DNA from: Oceanisphaera litoralis
Lineage (GTDB): Bacteria > Pseudomonadota > Gammaproteobacteria > Enterobacterales > Aeromonadaceae
NCBI RefSeq assembly: GCF_016907015.1
Contig: NZ_JAFBBE010000001.1
Location: forward strand, 175,348-239,347
DNA length: 64,000 nt
Direction: 5' to 3'
The notes below the pieces were generated by a model that was given only the letters and a program-made list of their open reading frames with translations, searched no databases and was not told where the DNA came from. The position numbers and the translations under genes were made by a program. Positions 49,031 to 58,069 of this stretch are shown here, in pieces; the stretch's first letter is position 1, and every line of letters starts with the position of its first letter.

Positions 49031-49063
49031 CCGCCAGCTCCACCAATCGATTGGAAAGGCCCC
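49031..49063 (+). repeat. attR: second copy of the 33-bp repeat
   Basis: Exact copy of 46703-46735 (ssrA 3' end plus 18 bases), ending the island. The terminator following it (GGCCCC-GCAA-GGGGC then TTTTTT) is probably the original ssrA terminator, displaced by the insertion. Confidence 0.92.
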
Positions 49064-49078
49064 GCAAGGGGCTTTTTT
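49055..49078 (+). terminator. ssrA-type terminator beyond attR
   Basis: AAAGGCCCC-GCAA-GGGGC-TTTTTT. Same stem start as the ssrA terminator at 46727, with a different loop. Confidence 0.85.
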
Positions 49079-49383
49079 ATTGGGTAATCAACAGGTTAAA
49101 AAGCATTAGCAAGGCCTGAAATACTGTAAAAATCCCTTACTGTCACCCTAACTGTCACCCCTGTGCAACGACAGCAGTGCTCAGCCTCGCTCTATACTCT
49201 ACTGCGTATCCTTCGGTTTTCCATCGCCGGCATCTTGCCTCTGCTCTGTCACATACTGACCTGACCCTCTCCAATTCACTATGCTGGCAGTGTTTCGGCT
49301 ACACAGCGTCTACAGGCTACCCACTCAAAACGTCATAGGTTATCGCCTACACTAGAGCTTATTATGCAGCTGGCGGAGACTTC

Positions 49384-50406
49384 ATGGCGCTGCAGCTACC
49401 TTATATACTGCCCGAACTCAATGAACTGGCCCGCCTTGCTCAGGATGCCGGTGCTTATGCCCGGCTGGAGACGCTGGGCCTAGTCCATTACCGCAACCAT
49501 GAACTCCCGCTGCAATTACTACAACTCGGCAGTCGGTCAAAACATGCCCCTGTGCTGGCATTATTTGGCGGTGTGCACGGTATTGAGCGAATCGGCACCG
49601 AGGTGGTGCTCGCTTATTTGCACTCCCTGGTTGCCAGCTTATGCTGGTCCAGCCTGACCCACCGCTTGCTGGAACGGGTCAGCCTGGTATTTATGCCGGT
49701 GGTTAATCCTGTCGGTATGTTGCGGGCTACCCGCTGCAACGGAAACGGAGTGGATTTAATGCGTAACAGTCCGGTCAACGCCACCGACAAGGTTCGCTGG
49801 CCTCTGGGGGGGCAGCGCCTGAGCCGGCATTTTCCCTGGTATCGGGGAGATCAGCTGGAACCGGAAGCCAGGGCGCTCTGTCTGGCCGTAGAGCGTCACC
49901 TGAGCGGTCGCCCCCTGGCGCTTGCACTGGACTGCCATTCCGGCTACGGCTATCGGGATCGACTCTGGTTTCCCTTCGCCGGCAGCAAAAGCGCACCTCC
50001 CCATCTGGCCGAGATCATGGCCCTGCGCGCCCTTTTTTTAAACACCTACCCCCATCACAGTTATTACGATATCGAGCCGCAGTGGCTGCATTACCTGACC
50101 CATGGCGATCTCTGGGATCACCTTATCCTGCAACATCAACCGCAGCCCGGACGCTTGCTGTCCTTTACCCTGGAAATGGGCTCCTGGCTGTGGATACGTA
50201 AAAATCCGGTACAACTGCTTCGGCTCTCCGGTCTGTTCAATCCGCAGAAACCCCATCGTCACCAGCGGATACTACGCCGTCACCTGATCCTGTTCGACTT
50301 TCTGGCTCGGTCAGTGGAAAGCCATGCACTCTGGCTGCCCGACCGCAGCCAGAGCGAACGGCTACTGCAGGAAGCTCAGTCCCTTTGGTTCAAGCAACCG
50401 GCATAG
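49384..50406 (+). CDS. M14-family zinc carboxypeptidase-like protein
   Basis: A 340-aa metallopeptidase-like protein. Zinc ligands are visible: H-x-x-E in LFGGVHGIERIGTEVVLAYLHSL (about 65-68) and His in LALDCHSGYGYRDRLWFPF (about 186), with the catalytic Glu in LLSFTLEMGSW. Succinylglutamate desuccinylase/AstE-like deacylases share this arrangement, so peptidase or deacylase are both possible. No signal peptide. The next gene starts 8 bases after. Confidence 0.8.
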   Translation: MALQLPYILPELNELARLAQDAGAYARLETLGLVHYRNHELPLQLLQLGSRSKHAPVLALFGGVHGIERIGTEVVLAYLHSLVASLCWSSLTHRLLERVSLVFMPVVNPVGMLRATRCNGNGVDLMRNSPVNATDKVRWPLGGQRLSRHFPWYRGDQLEPEARALCLAVERHLSGRPLALALDCHSGYGYRDRLWFPFAGSKSAPPHLAEIMALRALFLNTYPHHSYYDIEPQWLHYLTHGDLWDHLILQHQPQPGRLLSFTLEMGSWLWIRKNPVQLLRLSGLFNPQKPHRHQRILRRHLILFDFLARSVESHALWLPDRSQSERLLQEAQSLWFKQPA

Positions 50407-50414
50407 GCGACACC

Positions 50415-51215
50415 ATGACCCACACGCCACCAGAGCCGGGCCGAGCCAACCGCTGGATATGCCTGCGCGGCCTGATGCGAGAACAACGCCACTGGGGGGA
50501 CTTTCCCGATCTGTTCCGACGGCGGTTTCCACAAGACACCCTGATACCGGCGGATTTACCCGGTTTCGGTACCGAGTATGGCAGCCGCAGTCCTGCAACC
50601 ATCGAAGGCATCACCGAGCGACTGCGGCAACGATACCAGTCGAGATTACAGCAACAACCTGTCTATCTGTTGGCGCTGTCACTGGGTGGCATGGTAGCCA
50701 TTGACTGGGCCAGTCGTTATCCGCAGCAAATCGCCGGTGTCGTGCTGATGAACAGCAGCCTGAGCGGCTTCAGTCCTTTTTATCGGCGGCTGTCTCCTGC
50801 CGTCTGGCTGCCCCTGTTGAAGTTGCTGTCGTGGCCACGCCATCCATGGCATCAGGAGGCCACTATTCTCACACTGACCAGCCATCTTCATCCTGATGCT
50901 CCCGAACTGCTGGAACACTGGGTACATTATGCCCGCCAATACCCGGCACGCCGGCTCGATATATTACGCCAGCTACTGGCTGCGCTGCGCTATCGCGCAC
51001 CGAGACGGCGTCCTCCCGTTCCCATGTTGCTGCTCGGCGGACAACAAGACCGGCTGGTCAGTCCCTCTTGCAGTGAAGCCATCGCCACTCGCTGGCAGCT
51101 ACCCTTGTACCGCCACACGCTTGCCGGTCACGATCTGACCCTGGATGCGGGTGACTGGGTCTGCGAGCAAATCGCAGCCTGGCTGAATGGAGCCTTATCT
51201 TCAACCGCTGGCTGA
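50415..51215 (+). CDS. Alpha/beta hydrolase
   Basis: A 266-aa alpha/beta hydrolase. Nucleophile elbow LLALSLGGMVAI (G-x-S-x-G with Ser), catalytic Asp in LLGGQQDRLVSPS and His in LAGHDLTLDAGDW. Substrate unknown; the short size and BioH-like profile suggest an esterase. ATG at 50415, AGGCGACACC upstream. Likely co-transcribed with the M14 gene 8 bases upstream. Confidence 0.85.
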   Translation: MTHTPPEPGRANRWICLRGLMREQRHWGDFPDLFRRRFPQDTLIPADLPGFGTEYGSRSPATIEGITERLRQRYQSRLQQQPVYLLALSLGGMVAIDWASRYPQQIAGVVLMNSSLSGFSPFYRRLSPAVWLPLLKLLSWPRHPWHQEATILTLTSHLHPDAPELLEHWVHYARQYPARRLDILRQLLAALRYRAPRRRPPVPMLLLGGQQDRLVSPSCSEAIATRWQLPLYRHTLAGHDLTLDAGDWVCEQIAAWLNGALSSTAG

Positions 51216-51430
51216 ATGGTGCTCTCGGCTGCAAACCTGTGGTTATTACGTAGACAAACTTGACGACTGTGAGTCTCTGGCCAATAACTAGTTAGAGGAA
51301 AACACGGGCATGGCCCGTTTTACTCTTGTTCGGCCATTGTTCAGCTACTGCTCAGCCACTGTTCGGCTACCTGGAAGGAGCCGTTTGGCAGGAGTTGTTT
51401 GGCGCTAGAGCTATTTAAGGGGATCACGCT

Positions 51431-52036
51431 ATGATTTTAAACCATATATGGGGTCTTTATGCGCACCCCAAAGAAGAGTGGCATACCATAGACCACCACC
51501 ACGAAAGCCTGAGCTACAGCCTGGTACACCTGATGTTTATCGCCCTGATACCCTCGGTATGTGCCTATATCTCCGCCACCATGATTGGCTGGAACTTCGG
51601 ATCCAGTACCAGCAGCACCATCATGCTGACCACCGAGAGTGCCCTTGTGATGTCGATCGGTATGTACTTCACCCTGATCGGCGGTGTCTTTGCTCTCTCT
51701 TATCTGACATTCTGGATGGCCAAAACCTTCGGTGCCAATCCGAGCTTTACCCAAAGCATGGAACTTGCCGCCTATACCGCCACCCCTCTGTTCATGACCG
51801 GATTGGCCCTGTTTTATCCCGAGCCTATCTTTCTGATGATGGTGGGGCTGGCGGGGCTGAGCTATTCGGTCTACCTGCTGTATTCCGGCGTACCCATCAT
51901 CATGCATATTCCCGAAGAACGCGGTTTTATCTACGCCAGCTCGGTGGTGACCTGTGGCCTGGTGCTGCTGGTGTGCATCATGGTCGGCTCCGTTATCGTC
52001 TGGAGCCTCGGCTTAGGGCCCATTTACACCCACTGA
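51431..52036 (+). CDS. yohC: Yip1-domain inner membrane protein
   Basis: A 201-aa protein with about five transmembrane segments (LVHLMFIALIPSVCAYISAT, LVMSIGMYFTLIGGVFALSYLTF, and ending in VVTCGLVLLVCIMVGSVIVWSL). Matches the bacterial Yip1 (YohC-type) family. Function unknown. The strong terminator at 52057 follows. Confidence 0.82.
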   Translation: MILNHIWGLYAHPKEEWHTIDHHHESLSYSLVHLMFIALIPSVCAYISATMIGWNFGSSTSSTIMLTTESALVMSIGMYFTLIGGVFALSYLTFWMAKTFGANPSFTQSMELAAYTATPLFMTGLALFYPEPIFLMMVGLAGLSYSVYLLYSGVPIIMHIPEERGFIYASSVVTCGLVLLVCIMVGSVIVWSLGLGPIYTH

Positions 52037-52056
52037 ATCATGTTATTGCCGCATTG

Positions 52057-52083
52057 AAAAAGGGGTCCGCAGACCCCTTTTTT
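52057..52083. terminator. Terminator between yohC and purF
   Basis: AAAAAGGGGTC-CGCA-GACCCCTTTTTT; can also serve convergent purF. Confidence 0.92.
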
Positions 52084-52118
52084 GTGCTTTCTTTTTTGTG
52101 CTTTATTGCCGGTCGTTA

Positions 52119-53639
52119 TTACGACTGACCTTCGTTATAGATTTCCAGATGACTGCTGTCGAGGCTGTCATTCTGCTTGCTATTGTCGTTACGCAACGCA
52201 TTCAGTTCATCCAGATAGGCCTGGTTCACGTCCTGAGTCACGTACTCACCGGTAAACACCGAGGTCTCGAAACGGCGCAGTTCCGGGTTGAAGTGACGTA
52301 CCGCATCTTCCAGATCTTCCAGTTCCTGGTAGATAAGGCCGTCGGCACCAATCAGCTGACAGATTTCTTCCACTTCCCGGCCGTAAGCAATCAGCTCGTT
52401 CACGGATGGCATATCGATGCCATAAACGTTGGGGAAGCGAATTTCGGGGGCGGCGGAAGCAAAATATACCTTCTTGGCACCCGCATCCCGCGCCATCTGA
52501 ATAATCTGCTCGGAGGTGGTGCCGCGTACGATGGAATCATCTACCAGCAGCACATTCTTGCCGGCAAATTCCGACGGAATGGCATTGAGCTTGCGGCGCA
52601 CCGATTGCCGACGTTGCTGCTGGCCGGGCATGATGAAGGTACGACCTATGTAGCGGTTCTTCACAAAACCCTGACGATAAGGCAGTTGCAGGTTGTGGGC
52701 AATTTCCAGCGCTATGTCACAGGAGGTTTCGGGAATCGGGATCACCACGTCGATGTCCAGGTCTTCCCACTCCCGGGCAATTTTGGCACCCAGTTTCTGA
52801 CCCATGCGAACCCGGGCCCCATAGACAGATACCTTGTCGATAAAAGAGTCGGGGCGCGCAAAATACACATATTCAAAGATACAGGAGTGGTACTGCGGCT
52901 CGGCGGCACATTGCTGGCTGAACAGCTCGCCCTGTTTGGTGATATATACAGCTTCACCCGGAGCCACGTCACGGATCAGGCTGAAGCCCACCGCATCCAG
53001 TGCCACGCTTTCGGACGCCACCATATATTCGGTGCTGCCGTCTTCGGCTTCACGCTTGCCCAGTACCAGCGGACGAATACCATTAGGATCCCGAAATGCC
53101 AGCATGCCATTGCCGATAATGACCGCCACGGCAGCGTAAGCACCCCGCACCTGTTCATGTACCTTGCTCACGGCAGCAAACACATGGCCCGGCTCGAGGT
53201 GCAGGGTTTGCGTCTGTTGGTCCAGCTCATGCGCCAGCACGTTCAGCAGCACCTCGGAGTCGGAAGTGGTATTGATATGGCGGCGTGCCACCCGGAATTG
53301 TTCTTCTTTCAGCTCCCGGGCATTGGTCAGGTTGCCGTTGTGGGCCAGGGCAATACCGAACGGTGAGTTCACGTAAAAAGGCTGCGCCTGGGCCACGCTG
53401 CTGCTGCCGGCGGTGGGATAACGCACATGGCCGATCCCCACGTTTCCGCTCAAACGCTCCATATGACGCTCTTCAAACACGTCCCGTACCAGACCATTGG
53501 CCTTGCGCTGGCGTAAGGTATCCCCCGAAATGGTAACGATACCGGCCGCATCCTGGCCTCTGTGTTGCAGTACCGTCAGGCCGTCATACAGCGCCTGATT
53601 TACCGGGGTCGTACCTTGAATACCGACAATCCCACACAT
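52119..53639 (-). CDS. purF: Amidophosphoribosyltransferase
   Basis: A 506-aa first enzyme of de novo purine synthesis. N-terminal Ntn glutaminase with catalytic Cys2 in [16 protein letters not shown]-terminal PRT domain with PRPP motif [19 protein letters not shown] and [13 protein letters not shown]. Full length for the E. coli type. Downstream of cvpA (20 bases), as in E. coli. Confidence 0.97.
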   Translation of the reverse strand: MCGIVGIQGTTPVNQALYDGLTVLQHRGQDAAGIVTISGDTLRQRKANGLVRDVFEERHMERLSGNVGIGHVRYPTAGSSSVAQAQPFYVNSPFGIALAHNGNLTNARELKEEQFRVARRHINTTSDSEVLLNVLAHELDQQTQTLHLEPGHVFAAVSKVHEQVRGAYAAVAVIIGNGMLAFRDPNGIRPLVLGKREAEDGSTEYMVASESVALDAVGFSLIRDVAPGEAVYITKQGELFSQQCAAEPQYHSCIFEYVYFARPDSFIDKVSVYGARVRMGQKLGAKIAREWEDLDIDVVIPIPETSCDIALEIAHNLQLPYRQGFVKNRYIGRTFIMPGQQQRRQSVRRKLNAIPSEFAGKNVLLVDDSIVRGTTSEQIIQMARDAGAKKVYFASAAPEIRFPNVYGIDMPSVNELIAYGREVEEICQLIGADGLIYQELEDLEDAVRHFNPELRRFETSVFTGEYVTQDVNQAYLDELNALRNDNSKQNDSLDSSHLEIYNEGQS

Positions 53640-53659
53640 GTCCTAATTTCCTCAATTCA

Positions 53660-54148
53660 TTATGGCTTGGGGGGTAAAAAGCTGGATGAATTTTGCACCA
53701 GGCTGAAAAACCACTGGATCACGATACCAAACTCCGGGATCAACCGGGATTCGCGCCACCACACACTCTGCGAGAAGGCGGTCATGGTATCGATAAATAA
53801 CAGCAGGGCCGCCACGATAAGCACGCCCCGCACAGCCCCGAAACAGACGCCCAGTACCCGGTCGGTACCAGAAAGCCCGGTTTTGGTCACCAGTTCACCG
53901 ATAACGTAATTAATCAGTGCGCCCAGAATCAGGGTTAATACAAACAGGATGGCAATGGATGCACCATTGCGGAATAAGGGATCGGAGATCTCGAGATGAA
54001 CAGCCAGATCGGCGTAAAAACGACTGGCAACGAAAAAAGCGGCCAACCAGGTAGCCAGCGACATTGCCTCTTTCACAAATCCCCTGACCAGGCTGATGAG
54101 TGCAGAAAGGCCGATAATGCCGAGAATTACGTAGTCTATCCAAACCAT
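53660..54148 (-). CDS. cvpA: CvpA family protein
   Basis: A 162-aa inner-membrane protein (four predicted helices; VWIDYVILGIIGLSALISLVRGFVKEAMSLATWLAAFF, KTGLSGTDRVLGVCFGAVRGVLIVAALLLF). E. coli CvpA is required for colicin V production and maintains envelope integrity. ATG at 54148 gives MVWIDYV as in E. coli; a preceding ATG at 54151 would add one Met. Confidence 0.94.
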   Translation of the reverse strand: MVWIDYVILGIIGLSALISLVRGFVKEAMSLATWLAAFFVASRFYADLAVHLEISDPLFRNGASIAILFVLTLILGALINYVIGELVTKTGLSGTDRVLGVCFGAVRGVLIVAALLLFIDTMTAFSQSVWWRESRLIPEFGIVIQWFFSLVQNSSSFLPPKP

Positions 54149-54151
54149 CAT

Positions 54152-54470
54152 GTAGTGCCGGGAACCTCTTGAATGCCGCGCATTCTACCAAAGGAGGGCG
54201 GCAAAAGGCGAAGAAAAAGCGGATAAATTTCATTCAATATGAAACTAACTGCTGTCGGAGTATCCCGTAAACAAGCAAGCCGGGGCATGGCCCCGGCTTG
54301 TTTAATACCAATTCCGTTAAAGACGTGATCAGTTGCTGATAACAATACTGCGTTTAACGTCCAGTCATACCGGGCTTGACCGGTATCTTCCTGCAGGAGA
54401 TCCTGACGTTCGTCAGGATGACGGCCTGAGCACATGCTTAATCCGATTGGTATAACTCAGCTCATCAGAC
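54152..54470. repeat. cvpA-serS region with a MITE-like 150-bp repeat
   Basis: No gene. ATACCAAT at 54305-54312 and, inverted, ATTGGTAT at 54446-54453 bound a segment of about 150 bp whose ends match at 12 of 16 positions (ATACCAATTCCGTTAA and ATACCAATCGGATTAA). Inside are a TCATCCTGAC-type inverted repeat (ATCCTGACGTTCGTCAGGAT) and a CCGGTATGAC unit. This resembles small palindromic repeat elements of marine gammaproteobacteria. Confidence 0.55.
54276..54300. terminator. Terminator downstream of serS
   Basis: Stem CAAGCCGGGG-CATGG-CCCCGGCTTG followed on the minus strand by CTTGTTT; sits between serS and cvpA. Confidence 0.75.
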
Positions 54471-55772
<1,302 letters not shown>

Positions 55773-55866
55773 TTACCTTATTTTATGCTTGTACTGCGTG
55801 TCACACGCAGGGTCGGAAGTCACTAAATCGTCGTCAAGTTTACCAGCTTAGCGGGGGGGGAGCCAA

Positions 55867-57192
55867 CTAGCCACCGGCCTGCTCGTCGAGGCTTTTCAGG
55901 TAATCGAGCTTGGCCCCGAGCTTCTGCTCGAAGCCCCGCTCGCTGGGCTCGTAATAACGTCGTTGTGCCAACGCCTCCGGCAGATACACTTCGCCGGCGG
56001 CATAGGCACCCGGCTCGTGGTGGGCGTATCGATATTCGGCGCCGTGGCCCAGCTCTTTCATCAGTCTGGTCGGCGCGTTGCGCAAATGTACCGGCACCTC
56101 ATAGTCGGGCAGCTCGCGGGCATCCTTCAGCGCCGCCTTCCAGGCGGTGTAGAGTGCATTGCTCTTGGGCGCACAGGCGAGATAGACAATGGCCTGGGCA
56201 ATGGCACGCTCCCCTTCCGCCGGACCGACCCGGGTAAAACAATCCCAGGCGGCCAGCGCCACCTCCATCGCCCTGGGGTCGGCCAGACCGACATCTTCCG
56301 AGGCGATGGCCAGCAGACGACGGGCGATATAGAGCGGATCGCAGCCGGCACTGATCATGCGCGCATACCAGTACAGGCCGGCGTCCGGGTTGGAGCCGCG
56401 AATCGACTTGTGTACCGCCGAAATCAGGTCGTAATAGAGATCACCCTGGTTATCGAAGCGGGCCAGCCGCTCACCGGTCACCTCCGCCAGCAGCACCTTG
56501 TCGATACGGCGCTCCCCTTCATGCTGCTCGGCCATGTCTGCCAGCAGTTCCAGATAATTCAGCGCCTTGCGCCCATCGCCGTCCACCAGCTCGGCCAGCG
56601 CCCGTTGCACCCCCTCGGCCAGTGCTATGCCCTGCCCGGCCAGCCCGCGTTCGTCGGTCAGCGCCTGGGCAATCATCTGCTCTATGTCTGCCGGCTCCAG
56701 TCGCTTGAGCAGATAGACCCGGGCCCGTGACAGCAAGGCGTTGTTCAGCTCGAAAGAAGGGTTTTCGGTGGTGGCGCCGATAAAGGTCACGGTGCCATCC
56801 TCGATATGAGGCAGAAAGGCATCCTGCTGGGATTTGTTGAAGCGGTGTACCTCGTCCACAAACAGTATGGTGCGCCGACCGGCCAGCTTGTGCTCCCGCG
56901 CCCGCTCGATGGCGGCGCGGATTTCCTTGACCCCGGAGGTCACCGCCGATACCCGCTCGACCTGGGCATCACAGTAGTGAGCAATCAGCTCGGCCAGGGT
57001 GGTCTTGCCGGTGCCCGGCGGCCCCCACAGTATCATGGAATGACAGTGGCCGGCTTCCAGTGCCCGGCGCAGCGGCTTGCCCGGCCCCAGAATATGCGCC
57101 TGACCCAGGTATTGCTCCAGCCGCTGAGGCCTCATCCGTGCCGCCAGCGGGCGAAAGTCGTCCTGTTCAAAGTCCAGACTCAGGGTGCTCAT
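55867..57192 (-). CDS. rarA: Replication-associated recombination protein A
   Basis: A 441-aa AAA+ ATPase (MgsA/RarA) acting at stalled forks. Walker [21 protein letters not shown], Walker [20 protein letters not shown], sensor 1 [27 protein letters not shown], and the C-terminal DUF4332-like tetramerisation domain ([19 protein letters not shown]). Downstream of lolA on the same strand. Confidence 0.96.
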   Translation of the reverse strand: MSTLSLDFEQDDFRPLAARMRPQRLEQYLGQAHILGPGKPLRRALEAGHCHSMILWGPPGTGKTTLAELIAHYCDAQVERVSAVTSGVKEIRAAIERAREHKLAGRRTILFVDEVHRFNKSQQDAFLPHIEDGTVTFIGATTENPSFELNNALLSRARVYLLKRLEPADIEQMIAQALTDERGLAGQGIALAEGVQRALAELVDGDGRKALNYLELLADMAEQHEGERRIDKVLLAEVTGERLARFDNQGDLYYDLISAVHKSIRGSNPDAGLYWYARMISAGCDPLYIARRLLAIASEDVGLADPRAMEVALAAWDCFTRVGPAEGERAIAQAIVYLACAPKSNALYTAWKAALKDARELPDYEVPVHLRNAPTRLMKELGHGAEYRYAHHEPGAYAAGEVYLPEALAQRRYYEPSERGFEQKLGAKLDYLKSLDEQAGG

Positions 57193-57458
57193 GTCATTTC
57201 ATCCCCATAAAACAAAGCGGTAAGCGTTAAGCTGTCAGCCATAAGCTGCCCGAGTGTTCTGTGATCTTGCAAACCACCATCCGCGCTTGCCCGGCCTCAA
57301 ACCTTGTTGGTCGAATGAGTTCGACAAAAAACGGCGCCTCGCTGGCGCCAGTTTATTCGGCTCAAACCTGTAAGCAGGGGCAACAGAAATACGCAGTCTC
57401 AACATCCTCGATTGTTTTGCTTATAACTGACCGCTTAGAGCTTAAAGCTGTTAGTTAC
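57193..57458. repeat. rarA-lolA region bounded by inverted intergenic repeats
   Basis: No gene. GCGGTAAGCGTTAAGCTGTC (57214-57233), and in inverted form GACCGCTTAGAGCTTAAAGC (57430-57449), flank a segment that contains the hairpin ACGGCGCCTCGCTGGCGCC (about 57330-57348). Same AGCTTA-type family as at 3844-4061. Confidence 0.55.
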
Positions 57459-58067
57459 TCACCGCTGGTCGTCGACCATGACCCCGGCCGGGGGGGTAAA
57501 GGTAAAGGTGTCGGCTCCGGTGGCGGGTTGGGTATTCACCTGCTTCAAGGTAAATTCGCTGCGCTGGCCGCCGGATTCGATCACCGTGAAGCGCTGAATG
57601 CGGTTGCTGCGGTCGAAACGCAGGCTGAACTGACTGATCAGCTCGCCCGGATCCTTGCTGGTCACCACATAATCGGCCCCCTTGCGGGCCACATCGTATT
57701 GCTGCCAGCGTCGCCCGTCACTGCCCGCTATCAGCAGAAACGGCGTGTTCTGTATCGCCTGCTCCAATGGCGCTATGCTCACCTGCTCCACGAAGGGGTC
57801 GTACACCCAGACATCATGGCCGTTGGACACAATCAGACTCTCGTCCGGCGACACCGTGTGCCAGCGAAAACGATCGGGCCGGGCCAGTTGCATGGTGCCC
57901 TCGGCACTTTGCATCGGCGCCCCCTGCTCATCGAATACCTGCTGGCTGAAGCGGGCAGAAAATCGGTCGAAGGAGGCCAGCTTCTGCTGCAGTTCGGTGC
58001 GCGCATCGGCCAGTGCCACGGCACTCACCGACCACAGCAGTATTCCCAAGGTTGTCAGTTTTTTCAT
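57459..58067 (-). CDS. lolA: Outer-membrane lipoprotein carrier protein
   Basis: A 202-aa periplasmic chaperone of lipoproteins between LolCDE and LolB. Signal peptide (MKKLTTLGILLWSVSAVALA) and the mature core DARTELQQKLASFDRFSARFSQQVFDEQGAPMQSAEGTMQLARPDRFRWHTVSPDESLIVSNGHDVWVYDPFVEQV. Two bases from ftsK, as in E. coli ftsK-lolA-rarA-serS. Confidence 0.96.
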   Translation of the reverse strand: MKKLTTLGILLWSVSAVALADARTELQQKLASFDRFSARFSQQVFDEQGAPMQSAEGTMQLARPDRFRWHTVSPDESLIVSNGHDVWVYDPFVEQVSIAPLEQAIQNTPFLLIAGSDGRRWQQYDVARKGADYVVTSKDPGELISQFSLRFDRSNRIQRFTVIESGGQRSEFTLKQVNTQPATGADTFTFTPPAGVMVDDQR

Positions 58068-58069
58068 GG

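Larger units (their letters stand above)
46736..49063. mobile_element. 2.3-kb integrase-less island inserted at ssrA
   Basis: A segment bounded by the 33-bp attL/attR repeats, carrying a Mrr-type nuclease gene and an overlapping pair (small ORF and DUF2335 gene), all on the plus strand. There is no integrase, transposase or excisionase. Between attL and the first gene, two GTATCCCA motifs (46813-46820, 46824-46831) lie 11 bases apart, like arm-type integrase sites. It may be a relic, or be moved in trans by an integrase elsewhere. Confidence 0.85.
48824..49383. other. Island right end, attR and region upstream of the M14 gene
   Basis: No gene is seen in these 560 bases. Before attR the sequence shows no repeats. 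After attR (49031-49063) come a second ssrA-type terminator (49055-49078), and ACTGTCACCC twice (49139-49148 and 49152-49161), a motif seen near P4-type integrase ends; this may be the trace of an older insertion. The M14 gene starts at 49384. Confidence 0.5.
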
